From positions 1 to 5,167 of the forward strand of contig DATFRP010000143.1 of NCBI GenBank assembly GCA_035263125.1: a stretch of 5,167 bases of DNA, in the 5' to 3' direction. This DNA is from Gp6-AA40 sp035263125. GTDB lineage: Bacteria; Acidobacteriota; Vicinamibacteria; Vicinamibacterales; UBA2999. The position numbers were made by a program, and so were the translations under genes. Shown here in pieces: positions 1 through 5,167 of the stretch (positions within the stretch are counted from its first letter, which is position 1; every line of letters begins with the position of its first letter). The notes below the pieces were generated by a model that was not told the DNA's origin, made no database searches, and was given only the letters and a program-made list of their open reading frames with translations.

Positions 1-199
1 GCCGAACGAACTTCTCGATCTGCTCCCTGACTTCAGGTGAGTACGCTTTGAGGTCGACCGAAGTGACATCAGGGCCGAAGACCAGGAGATCGACAAGCGC
101 ACCACGCGGCGTCTGAGCTGAACTGGCGACGGCGATGGCAATCCCGACGAAACTCAGGAGAACAAGACGCTGTATTGGACGTCGCTGAGATACCGGCAC
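1..199 (-). CDS. Exported protein of unknown function, N-terminal fragment
   Basis: Only the first 66 codons are in the window; the gene continues past the left edge. Reading from GTG at 199, the protein begins MPVSQRRPIQRLVLLSFVG and continues with a hydrophobic stretch ending IAVASSAQT. This is a standard Sec signal peptide: basic n-region, hydrophobic core over about residues 12-24, and a likely cleavage near ASSA-QT. The mature start is PRGALVDLLVFGPDVTSVDL, then a charged helical-looking segment (SPEVREQIEKFVR). A GGGAG ribosome binding site lies 5 nt upstream of the GTG. The gene starts 14 nt downstream of the last base of the M28 peptidase gene on the same strand, so the two are probably cotranscribed. 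I do not recognise the family, and too little is visible to assign a function. The signal peptide and reading frame are seen directly; export is inferred from them. Confidence 0.75.
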   Translation of the reverse strand, partial: MPVSQRRPIQRLVLLSFVGIAIAVASSAQTPRGALVDLLVFGPDVTSVDLKAYSPEVREQIEKFVR

Positions 200-204
200 C
201 AAGT

Positions 205-209
205 CTCCC
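205..209 (-). promoter_or_regulatory. Ribosome binding site of the left-edge exported protein
   Basis: GGGAG on the minus strand, 5 nt before GTG 199. It decides the GTG start and lies within the 14-nt gap after the M28 peptidase stop codon. Confidence 0.6.
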
Positions 210-213
210 GCCT

Positions 214-1671
214 CTACTTGGCCGGCATCCGCGGGATCTTTTCATCCTGCATCGCCGCCTGCCATGCGAACGTCGCGATGAAAATGGCCGACTGCTTCAG
301 GTCGTCCTCGCTCATGCGCTCAGGATAATCGGCGTTGGTGTGGCGCGTGCGCTCGTCGTACGCGCTGAAGTCCTTGATGACGTTGAAGCCTGGCAATCCA
401 ACTTCATTGAAGGGCACGTGGTCGGTGGAGCCGATGCCCTCAATGATGTTTCGCGTCGCACCGAGATCCCGCAGCGGCGCGAGCCATCGATCGAAGATCG
501 CCTTCGCCTCTCTGTTCCCTTCCATGTAGAAGCCGAGCGTCTTGCCGCTTCCAGGATCGTCGTTCAAATAGACGACAAGCTGATCTCGCGAGACCGGCGT
601 GTTGAAGTGCTGCGAGAGATAGGCGCGGGCGCCGAGCAATCCCTGCTCTTCCCCGCTCCACAGCGCCGCGCGGATGGTGCGCCGCGGCCCGGTGCCAAGC
701 GCACGGACGATGCGCATCGCTTCCATGACGGCCACGGCCCCATCCGCGTTGTCCGTGGCTCCGCTCGCCGTATGCCATGAGTCGAGGTGCGCGCCGATCA
801 GTACGACCTGATCGCGCAGCATCGGATCCTGTCCCGGAATCTCGGCGACTACGTTGTAGCTGTTACGGTCCTCCTCGAAGTATCTCGTCCGCAGCTCCAC
901 GCGCAGCGACGCCGGACGTCCCTGGACAGCCAGACGCGCGAGCACGTTGTACTGTTCGCCGGCGATAACAATCGCGGGCACGGCATCGGACGGAGTGGCG
1001 CGATTGCCGGTCACACCAACCGTACCATCGCGGTACGCGCTCGGCCGGATCGCCGCTGACGCGCCCGCTTTCCCGAGCAGGGCCATCAGTTCGTTCGCCG
1101 GCGTCGTGCTCCGTGGCTGCGGCAGTGACGGGTTGCCCGTGGCCACCGGACGTTCGTCGAGACCGGGTTGTGGTCGATCGTGATCCACGAACTCCGTCAG
1201 CGGAAGGTGGGTCAACACGATGGCACCGCGCAGTTGCGCGGACATTGCCTGGATCTGCGAGGCGGTCTTGTCGCCGACGTAGACAACCCGTCCGCTTACA
1301 ACGCCCTTCGTTGACGGCGACCATGCCTCGGCGTACGCGATGAGCGGAACGTAACGCGGTCCGGTCATCTCCACTGACACGTGTTCGAGCTGCCAGCCGC
1401 GACCGAACTCGTACGGCTCGAGACGCGGGTTAGCGAGGCCCCATTCCTTGAACCGATCGACTGCCCAGCGGGCCGCCTGCATGTGCGCGGGCGATCCGGT
1501 CAGTCGCGCGCCGATGTCGTCTGTGAGCGTGCGATACAAGGTGAGCGCGCGAGAGCGCTGGAGACCCTCGGTTCTGATGCGAGCCAGAATGTCACCGGGA
1601 TCGCTCGTCTGCCCAGAGGAAAGCGCAGCAGCAAGCACCAGCACTGAAGCGAGAGCGACCGAGAGGCGCAT
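214..1671 (-). CDS. Secreted M28-family zinc metallopeptidase (aminopeptidase/carboxypeptidase type)
   Basis: The product is 485 aa. Residues 1-21 (MRLSVALASVLVLAAALSSG, then QT) form a Sec signal peptide, so the enzyme is exported. After an N-terminal segment, a PA-like insert is likely around residues 115-265 (GRVVYVGD, LRGAIVLTHLPL, VPAIVIAGEQ). The M28 catalytic core follows with the co-catalytic di-zinc motifs: GAHLDSW (H295), GATDNADGA (D307), WSGEEQGLLGA (E341 general base, E342 ligand), LNDDPGSG (D371/D372) and RHTNAD (H444). All metal-binding positions expected of the family appear present, so it should be active. The substrate cannot be read from sequence; relatives remove N-terminal residues or act as glutamate carboxypeptidases. 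The start is ATG 1671, because AGGAG lies 7 nt upstream and the signal peptide begins there. A frame open to 1719 adds 16 residues (MSDVVSGFNRTCRRSK) that merely translate an interspersed repeat. It is downstream of mqnE on the same strand. Confidence 0.92.
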   Translation of the reverse strand: MRLSVALASVLVLAAALSSGQTSDPGDILARIRTEGLQRSRALTLYRTLTDDIGARLTGSPAHMQAARWAVDRFKEWGLANPRLEPYEFGRGWQLEHVSVEMTGPRYVPLIAYAEAWSPSTKGVVSGRVVYVGDKTASQIQAMSAQLRGAIVLTHLPLTEFVDHDRPQPGLDERPVATGNPSLPQPRSTTPANELMALLGKAGASAAIRPSAYRDGTVGVTGNRATPSDAVPAIVIAGEQYNVLARLAVQGRPASLRVELRTRYFEEDRNSYNVVAEIPGQDPMLRDQVVLIGAHLDSWHTASGATDNADGAVAVMEAMRIVRALGTGPRRTIRAALWSGEEQGLLGARAYLSQHFNTPVSRDQLVVYLNDDPGSGKTLGFYMEGNREAKAIFDRWLAPLRDLGATRNIIEGIGSTDHVPFNEVGLPGFNVIKDFSAYDERTRHTNADYPERMSEDDLKQSAIFIATFAWQAAMQDEKIPRMPAK

Positions 1672-1678
1672 CTTCGAT

Positions 1679-1683
1679 CTCCT
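1679..1683 (-). promoter_or_regulatory. Ribosome binding site deciding the M28 peptidase start
   Basis: AGGAG on the minus strand, 7 nt before ATG 1671. It supports the 485-residue product over the longer frame that starts at 1719 inside repeat sequence. Confidence 0.75.
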
Positions 1684-1687
1684 GCAG

Positions 1688-1712
1688 GTCCGGTTAAAGC
1701 CGGACACTACGT
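1688..1712. repeat. Interspersed hairpin repeat, copy 1
   Basis: A 25-bp unit: an imperfect palindrome GTCCGGT-TAAA-GCCGGAC followed by ACTACGT. It matches copy 2 (3030-3054) at 24 of 25 positions and in the same orientation; the single difference is T at 1694 where copy 2 has C, which closes the stem with a U-G rather than a C-G pair on the plus-strand RNA. It lies in the 53-bp gap between mqnE and the peptidase gene and is antisense to their transcription, where the RNA can still form a 6-bp stem (GUCCGG/CCGGAC) with loop CUUUAA. No U-run follows on either strand, so it is not a standard intrinsic terminator. I associate this motif, and its spurious translations VVSGFSRT and VRLKPDTT, with dispersed repeats in Acidobacteriota genomes; that association is from memory. 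Confidence 0.85.
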
Positions 1713-1724
1713 CTGACAAAAATC

Positions 1725-2843
1725 TCAGACCGCGGGAGCAGGCTCGCGCAGATCGTTGACGATGTTGTAGAGCGTGTCGCGTTCGTACGGCTCGCGACCG
1801 GCGGCGCGTACCAATCGTCCGAGCGAAGCGGTCGTCATGCCCTCGGGCGTCTGCGATCCGGCCATATGGTAGATCTTCTCTTCCTGCACGGTGCCATCGA
1901 GATCGTCGACGCCAAACCAGAGCGCAGTCTGCGCGAGCTCGATCCCGGTCGCAATCCAGAACGCTTTGATGTGGGGAATGTTGTCGCAGACGAGACGCGC
2001 GACGGCATGCACGCGAAGCGTGTCGGTGCCGCTCGGCGCCGGCAGCTTGCGCATCTGATTGTTGTCAGGATGGAACGCGAGCGGGATGAACGCCTGGAAT
2101 CCGCCGGTCTCGTCCTGCAGCGCGCGCGCCCGCAACATGTGATCGACGCGCTCCTCCATCGTCTCGATGTGGCCGTAGAGCATCGTCACGTTCGAGCGCA
2201 TCCCCATGCGATGCGCGGTGCGATGGATGTCGAGATAGCGATCGGCGCCGCATTTGTCGTGGCAGATCTTCCGGCGCACACGCTCGGCGAAAATCTCGGC
2301 GCCGCCGCCCGGGAGCGAGTCGAGTCCCGCGTCCATCAGCTCGCGTAACACCTGCGCATCGGTCATCGTGTAGAGATCGGCGAAGAACGCGATCTCGACG
2401 GCGGTGAAGCATTTGAGATGAATGCCGGGACGGATCCGCTTGAAGCCGCGAAGCAGGTCCGTGTAGTAGCTGAAGGGCAGGTCTGGATTGAGGCCGTTGA
2501 CGATGTGCAGTTCAGTCAGCGGCTGATTGGCGCGCTGGCGCAGCTTGTCCCACGCCTCTTCGAGCGACATGGTGTACGCCTCTGGCATGCCGGGCTTGAG
2601 GCGCGCGAACGAGCAGAACAGGCAACTTGCTTCGCAGACGTTGGTCGGCTCGAGACGCAGGTTGTAGTTGAAGTACGTTCTCGCGCCGTGACGCTTCTCG
2701 CGCTCGCGATTGGCCAGCCATCCGACAGCAAGCAGATCCGGCGCGTCGAACAGCCGCACGCCGTCCTCGAGCGTCAGGCGCTCTCCCGCCTGAAGCTTGT
2801 CGTCGATCTCGGCCAGACCGGCCGCCCGGATCCGTGTTTTCAC
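1725..2843 (-). CDS. mqnE: Aminofutalosine synthase (radical SAM), menaquinone futalosine pathway
   Basis: MqnE joins 3-[(1-carboxyvinyl)oxy]benzoate and S-adenosylmethionine to give aminofutalosine, an early step of the futalosine route to menaquinone, in the cytosol. The 372-aa length is typical. The radical SAM cluster motif is CEASCLFC (C70, C74, C77; CX3CX2C), preceded by the conserved NYNLRLEPTNVC. Other recognisable blocks are ELHIVNGLNPDLPFSYY (111-127), HLKCFTAVEI (142-151), DSLPGGGAEIF (175-185), TMLYGHIETMEERVDHM (220-236) and GGFQAFIPLAFHPDNN (247-262). The GGGAEIF and GHIET/FIPLAFHP blocks favour MqnE over the paralogue MqnC, which closes the ring of dehypoxanthine futalosine. 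The start is GTG at 2843 with GGTGGGG 7 nt upstream. It is divergent from the cobalamin riboswitch operon and probably leads a transcript that includes the M28 peptidase gene. No other mqn gene is in the window. Confidence 0.93.
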   Translation of the reverse strand: MKTRIRAAGLAEIDDKLQAGERLTLEDGVRLFDAPDLLAVGWLANREREKRHGARTYFNYNLRLEPTNVCEASCLFCSFARLKPGMPEAYTMSLEEAWDKLRQRANQPLTELHIVNGLNPDLPFSYYTDLLRGFKRIRPGIHLKCFTAVEIAFFADLYTMTDAQVLRELMDAGLDSLPGGGAEIFAERVRRKICHDKCGADRYLDIHRTAHRMGMRSNVTMLYGHIETMEERVDHMLRARALQDETGGFQAFIPLAFHPDNNQMRKLPAPSGTDTLRVHAVARLVCDNIPHIKAFWIATGIELAQTALWFGVDDLDGTVQEEKIYHMAGSQTPEGMTTASLGRLVRAAGREPYERDTLYNIVNDLREPAPAV

Positions 2844-2850
2844 GCGAAAA

Positions 2851-2857
2851 CCCCACC
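2851..2857 (-). promoter_or_regulatory. Ribosome binding site of mqnE
   Basis: GGTGGGG on the minus strand, 7 nt before GTG 2843. It is a slightly imperfect Shine-Dalgarno sequence and supports the GTG start. Confidence 0.5.
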
Positions 2858-2867
2858 GATCTTAGCG

Positions 2868-2876
2868 TGCTATGAT
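2868..2876 (+). promoter_or_regulatory. Extended -10 promoter for the cobalamin-riboswitch operon
   Basis: TGCTATGAT matches the extended -10 form (TGn followed by TATGAT, 5 of 6 to TATAAT). A start point near 2882-2884 would place it just ahead of the first bases of the cobalamin aptamer. The -35 position 17 nt upstream (AAACCC) does not match TTGACA; extended -10 promoters can do without it. The position relative to the aptamer is the main support. Transcription start is inferred, not shown. Confidence 0.5.
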
Positions 2877-2885
2877 TGCGTTCAA

Positions 2886-3001
2886 CAACCGACACTGCCC
2901 GGGTGACGGGGGAAGTGGGTGCAAAGCCCACACGGTCCCGCCACTGTAAGCTCGCCGGAGCCCCGCAAGGGCGAAGGCGGCGAGTCAGAACACCTGCCCC
3001 G
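2886..3001 (+). ncRNA. Cobalamin (AdoCbl-type) riboswitch aptamer
   Basis: The conserved cobalamin riboswitch core is plainly present. In order: a GGGGGAAG block at about 2909-2915; a hairpin GTGGG/CCCAC (about 2915-2931, loop TGCAAAG); the near-invariant ACGGTCCCGCCACTGTAA ending at 2949; a stem CTCGCC (2951-2956) with GGCGAG (2979-2984) enclosing GCCCCGCAAGGGC; and the B12 box AGTCAGAACACCTGCC (2983-2998). Riboswitches of this family (Rfam RF00174) bind adenosyl- or other cobalamins and repress the downstream gene when the ligand is plentiful. The genes that follow, a Dph6-like ATPase and a BtuCD-type transporter, fit B12 control. The outer boundaries are approximate because the P1 closing pairs are not firmly placed. 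I did not determine which cobalamin form it prefers. Confidence 0.96.
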
Positions 3002-3029
3002 GCGCTCTGTCCCTTCAGGCTCGTCGAGG

Positions 3030-3054
3030 GTCCGGCTAAAGCCGGACACTACGT
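3030..3054. repeat. Interspersed hairpin repeat, copy 2, inside the riboswitch leader
   Basis: A perfect 7-bp palindrome with a 4-nt loop, GTCCGGC-TAAA-GCCGGAC (3030-3047), followed by ACTACGT. It matches copy 1 at 24 of 25 positions and in the same orientation. Here it is sense to transcription and sits 29 nt after the riboswitch aptamer and 26 nt before the ribosome binding site. The preceding CCCTTCAGGCTCGTCGAGGG (3011-3030) looks like part of a longer repeat unit but is not shared with copy 1. The RNA should fold into a stable stem-loop, which may insulate the aptamer or form part of the switching structure. Confidence 0.88.
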
Positions 3055-3080
3055 ACGAACCCCGGCGCGATGGACGCTGG

Positions 3081-3086
3081 AAGGAG
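3081..3086 (+). promoter_or_regulatory. Ribosome binding site deciding the PP-loop ATPase start
   Basis: AAGGAG lies only 3 nt before GTG 3090. The spacing is short, but no other start codon fits. An in-frame ATG exists far upstream at 2919, but it lies inside the riboswitch aptamer. The ATG at 3070 is out of frame. Masking of this site is the probable output of the riboswitch. Confidence 0.7.
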
Positions 3087-3089
3087 ACT

Positions 3090-3782
3090 GTGAAACCCCG
3101 CGCTGCCATTTCTTGGAGCGGTGGCAAGGACAGCTACCTTGCCCTGCACCGCAGTCACTCAGCATTCGAGGTCGTCGCCGCGATCACGATGTTCGACGAA
3201 CAGGGTGCTCGCAGCCGCTCGCACGGGCTTCGCCCCGATGTGGTCGCGGCCCAGGCGAGTCGACTTGGGCTCGCTGCCGTACACGGTCGCGGTTCGTGGG
3301 CAAGCTACGAAGACGGATATCGTCGCGCGCTGCGCGAGCTGCGCGCCATGGGCATCACGCACGTGATCTTCGGCGACATCATGTACGAGTCGAATCGCGA
3401 ATTCCCCGAGCGCGTGTGCGCCGCGGAAGAACTCGTCGCCGTCGAGCCGCTCTGGGGCGAATCGACGGACGCGCTCTATCGCGAGTTCGTGGCCACCGCC
3501 GCCGATGCGCGCATCGTGACGATACGTGACGGAGTCCTGACTCCGGACTGGCTGGGGCGACGCTTGACGCTGGCGCTGCTGAGCGACCTCATCGCTGCGG
3601 GCGTCGATCCGTGTGGCGAGCATGGCGAGTACCACACCCTTGTCCTCGATGCGCCGCTCTTCTCGAAGCCGCTTCCGTTCGCGACCGGCGAGTACGTGTG
3701 TCACAACGGATGCTGGGCCATCGATGTCGAGATCGCTCAGGACCAGGTTGCCACGGACGCATGCGATGCTGCGGGGCAGTGA
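3090..3782 (+). CDS. Dph6/DUF71-family PP-loop ATP pyrophosphatase, B12-associated
   Basis: A 230-aa protein of the diphthine-ammonia ligase (Dph6, DUF71/COG2102) family, which activates a carboxylate with ATP for amidation. Visible motifs: the PP-loop SGGKDS at residues 10-15 close to the N-terminus, FGDI (94-97), the ERV segment (107-109), EPLWG (119-123), and the family signature GVDPCGEHGEYHT (171-183) with a following DAPLF. It has only the N-terminal enzyme domain, not the RidA-like extensions of eukaryotic Dph6. Diphthamide is made on EF2 of archaea and eukaryotes, not in bacteria, so the true substrate differs. Position right after a cobalamin riboswitch and 17-nt overlap with a BtuD-type gene point to B12 salvage. 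From memory, comparative genomics of DUF71 proposed exactly such a role for a bacterial subgroup. Amidation of a corrinoid side chain is my inference. The start is GTG 3090; the longer open frame from 2919 translates riboswitch and repeat sequence. Cytosolic. Confidence 0.9.
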   Translation: MKPRAAISWSGGKDSYLALHRSHSAFEVVAAITMFDEQGARSRSHGLRPDVVAAQASRLGLAAVHGRGSWASYEDGYRRALRELRAMGITHVIFGDIMYESNREFPERVCAAEELVAVEPLWGESTDALYREFVATAADARIVTIRDGVLTPDWLGRRLTLALLSDLIAAGVDPCGEHGEYHTLVLDAPLFSKPLPFATGEYVCHNGCWAIDVEIAQDQVATDACDAAGQ

Positions 3783-4563
3783 TCTCTCCTACGGATATGC
3801 GAACGACCGCGGCGACGGTCGGTCGTTCTCGCTGCGCGAGGTCAGCGTCGATGTGCCTCGCGGTTCGCTGACAGGTCTGCTCGGGCCCAACGGCTGCGGC
3901 AAGACGACTTTGCTTCGACTGCTCGCCGGGATGCTGACGCCGGGCCACGGCAGCGTCGATCTGAACAGCCGGCCGCTTGCGAGCCTCTCGCGGCGCGAGA
4001 TCGCGAGACACGTCGCCGTCGTCCCTCAGGAGACCCATCCCGCGTTCGACTACACCGTCATGGAGATGGTGCTCATGGGCCGCCACCCGCATCTCGGCCC
4101 CCTGCAACTCGAGGGTCCTGCGGACCTGGCGCTCGCCCGCGAGGCGCTCTCGGCCACGGGCACCGAGCATCTGGCGGCGAGCGCGTACATGACGCTGAGC
4201 GGCGGCGAGAAACAACGCGTCATCATCGCGAGCGCCCTCACGCAAGCCTCGGACGTGCTGCTGCTCGACGAGCCGACGGCGTCGCTCGATCTCGGCTATC
4301 AACTCGAAGTCGCCGCGCTGCTGACTCGGCTGAACCGTGAACGCAGCGTCACCATGCTGCTGGCGACTCACGACCTCAATCTGGCAGCCGCGCTCTGCGA
4401 TCGCCTCGTGCTCATGCGCGAGGGACGAGTACTCGCGCAGGGAGCGACGAACGACGTGCTGACGGCGCCGATGGTGCGACAGCTGTACGGCGTCGTCGCC
4501 GACGTTCGATACCACGAGGAAGCCGGGCATCTGACGGTGATACCGGTATCGAGAGCGAGATGA
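3766..4563 (+). CDS. btuD: ABC transporter ATPase, BtuD/FecE type (cobamide or iron-chelate import)
   Basis: The 265-aa ATPase subunit powers import through an inner-membrane FecCD-type permease. All nucleotide-binding motifs are intact: Walker A GPNGCGKTT (40-48), Q-loop at Q88 (VVPQE), signature LSGGEKQR (144-151), Walker B VLLLDEP (164-170; D168, E169), D-loop SLD (173-175) and H-loop H202 (ATHD). The LMGRHPHLG segment after the Q-loop is typical of the siderophore/B12 subfamily. Sequence alone does not separate vitamin B12 from siderophore import; the cobalamin riboswitch upstream makes cobamides much the better choice. ATG 3766 gives the usual N-terminus (MLRGSDLSYGY) and overlaps the ATPase gene before it by 17 nt; its own ribosome binding site is poor, suggesting translational coupling. 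TTG 3748, with AGGA 5 nt upstream, is an alternative start adding six residues. The frame stays open back to 3613, but that part lies in the upstream gene. Confidence 0.93.
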   Translation: MLRGSDLSYGYANDRGDGRSFSLREVSVDVPRGSLTGLLGPNGCGKTTLLRLLAGMLTPGHGSVDLNSRPLASLSRREIARHVAVVPQETHPAFDYTVMEMVLMGRHPHLGPLQLEGPADLALAREALSATGTEHLAASAYMTLSGGEKQRVIIASALTQASDVLLLDEPTASLDLGYQLEVAALLTRLNRERSVTMLLATHDLNLAAALCDRLVLMREGRVLAQGATNDVLTAPMVRQLYGVVADVRYHEEAGHLTVIPVSRAR

Positions 4564-5167
4564 GCACGCTTGATTCGACCGTCGCCGTCGGCGCAGCTCA
4601 CACGCGACCCATTCGTGCGAGGCTGGCGCTCGCGATCGCCGGGTTCGGGGCATTGACGGTGGCGACATGTCTCTTCGCGCCGCTCGTCGGCAGCACCACC
4701 ATCAGTCTTGGCCGCGTGTTCGATCGGTCGGTGCCTTTCGCGGACAACGTCGACGCGCAGATCTTCTTCATCGCGCGAATGCCGCGCGTGCTCGCCGGCG
4801 CGGTCACCGGCGCCACCCTGGCCGCGGCGGGCGTGGTGTTTCAGGCGATGCTGCGCAACCCGCTCGCGACCCCCTTCACACTCGGCGTGTCGGCGGGCGC
4901 TTCGCTCGGTGCGATGACGGCGATCATCTTTGGCACTGCCATCACCGTTGGCCCGTTCTCGATCGTGCCGCTGGCGAGCCTGGTGGGAGCAGCTGTCGCG
5001 GCCGGCATCGTCTACTGGCTTGCCACCCTGCGCGATCGCGCCATGTCGACAACAGTGCTGCTGCTCGCTGGGGTCACGCTCAACGCGTTCTTCTCGGCAC
5101 TCATTCTGTTCCTGCAGTATCTGACCAACTTCGCCGACGTCTACCGCGCGATGCGCTGGATCATGGG
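4560..5167 (+). CDS. btuC: ABC transporter permease, BtuC/FecCD type, N-terminal part
   Basis: 202 codons are present before the right edge; full family members have about 320-350 residues, so roughly the C-terminal two fifths is missing. ATG 4560 overlaps the TGA of the ATPase gene (ATGA, 4 nt), a sign of translational coupling. The protein has a 20-residue polar N-terminus, a first membrane segment at about 21-44 (LALAIAGFGALTVATCLFA), and the FecCD hallmark RMPRVLAGAVTGATLAAAGV (73-92), followed by VFQAMLRNPLATPFTLGVSAG (93-113, conserved RNPLA and LG..AGA). Further membrane segments lie at about 114-130, 133-154, and 165-187. The final MRWIMG is the start of the W-MG motif seen midway in this family. 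It forms the inner-membrane channel with the ATPase. A substrate-binding protein (BtuF) would be expected just beyond the window. Substrate assignment rests on the riboswitch. Confidence 0.92.
   Translation, partial: MSTLDSTVAVGAAHTRPIRARLALAIAGFGALTVATCLFAPLVGSTTISLGRVFDRSVPFADNVDAQIFFIARMPRVLAGAVTGATLAAAGVVFQAMLRNPLATPFTLGVSAGASLGAMTAIIFGTAITVGPFSIVPLASLVGAAVAAGIVYWLATLRDRAMSTTVLLLAGVTLNAFFSALILFLQYLTNFADVYRAMRWIM

Larger units (their letters stand above)
3002..3089 (+). promoter_or_regulatory. Riboswitch expression platform / leader of the B12 operon
   Basis: This 88-nt stretch links the aptamer to the GTG start at 3090. It holds an imperfect hairpin at 3011-3030 (CCCT pairing with AGGG), directly abutting the repeat hairpin at 3030-3047, then the Shine-Dalgarno sequence at 3081-3086. 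No hairpin here is followed by a U-run, so a standard intrinsic terminator is not visible; translational control is the simpler reading. CCUUC at 3012-3016 could pair with GAAGG at 3080-3084 and mask the ribosome binding site, but this is only 5 bp and is a guess. Confidence 0.45.

Noticed and set aside
175..780. Plus-strand open frame of 201 codons opposite the M28 peptidase
   Set aside because: It is antisense to a gene with complete catalytic motifs, shows no recognisable domain or ribosome binding site, and is the kind of long shadow frame common in GC-rich DNA.
1866..2348. Plus-strand open frame of 160 codons opposite mqnE
   Set aside because: It is a shadow of the mqnE codons; no domain is recognisable and no start signal is present.
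2859..2885. mqnE promoter on the minus strand (TTGAAC and TAAGAT, 15-nt spacer)
   Set aside because: The spacer is too short, the -10 is poor, and the predicted start would fall within the mqnE ribosome binding site, so the call is not supportable.
3030..3047. Repeat hairpin as an intrinsic transcription terminator of the riboswitch
   Set aside because: The stem is followed by ACTACGTACG with no U-run, so it does not meet the usual pattern, although a factor-dependent or pausing role is not excluded.
1688..3054. The two repeats as ends of a composite mobile element
   Set aside because: They are direct, very short, and enclose an ordinary housekeeping gene and a riboswitch, with no transposase or target duplication visible.
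3589..4668. Minus-strand open frame of 359 codons opposite the ABC ATPase
   Set aside because: Its translation is arginine-rich and low in sequence logic, while the plus strand encodes every ABC ATPase motif in order. It also crosses three real genes.

Overview
The window is GC-rich bacterial chromosome with two divergently transcribed blocks that meet at about 2844-2882. The organism is most likely an uncultured Acidobacteriota, perhaps of the Vicinamibacteria type. That placement is an inference. It rests on the GC-rich codon use, the futalosine-route menaquinone gene, a secreted M28 peptidase, and two copies of a short GTCCGGCTAAAGCCGGAC-type hairpin repeat that I associate with genomes of that group.

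Left block (minus strand, 2843 down to 1): mqnE, the radical SAM aminofutalosine synthase of menaquinone biosynthesis, is followed after 53 bp by a secreted M28-family zinc metallopeptidase with a PA-like insert. After 13 bp comes the N-terminus of an unidentified exported protein that runs off the left edge. The tight spacing suggests one transcript. A hairpin repeat sits in the mqnE-peptidase gap.

Right block (plus strand, about 2868 to 5167): an extended -10 promoter precedes a textbook cobalamin (AdoCbl) riboswitch. Then come a leader carrying the second hairpin repeat, a Dph6/DUF71-family PP-loop ATP pyrophosphatase that starts at GTG 3090, a BtuD/FecE-type ABC ATPase that overlaps it by 17 nt, and a BtuC/FecCD-type permease that overlaps the ATPase by 4 nt (ATGA) and is cut by the right edge. 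The block reads as a B12-repressed cobamide uptake and salvage operon. The periplasmic binding protein (BtuF) and the outer-membrane receptor (BtuB) are not in the window.

The point of most interest is the Dph6-like ATPase, first gene after the B12 riboswitch and translationally linked to the transporter. Bacteria do not make diphthamide, so this enzyme probably acts on a corrinoid carboxylate or another B12-related substrate. The second point is the repeat inside the riboswitch leader, between aptamer and ribosome binding site. Both repeat copies also create false upstream extensions of the neighbouring open reading frames; the starts given here correct for this.
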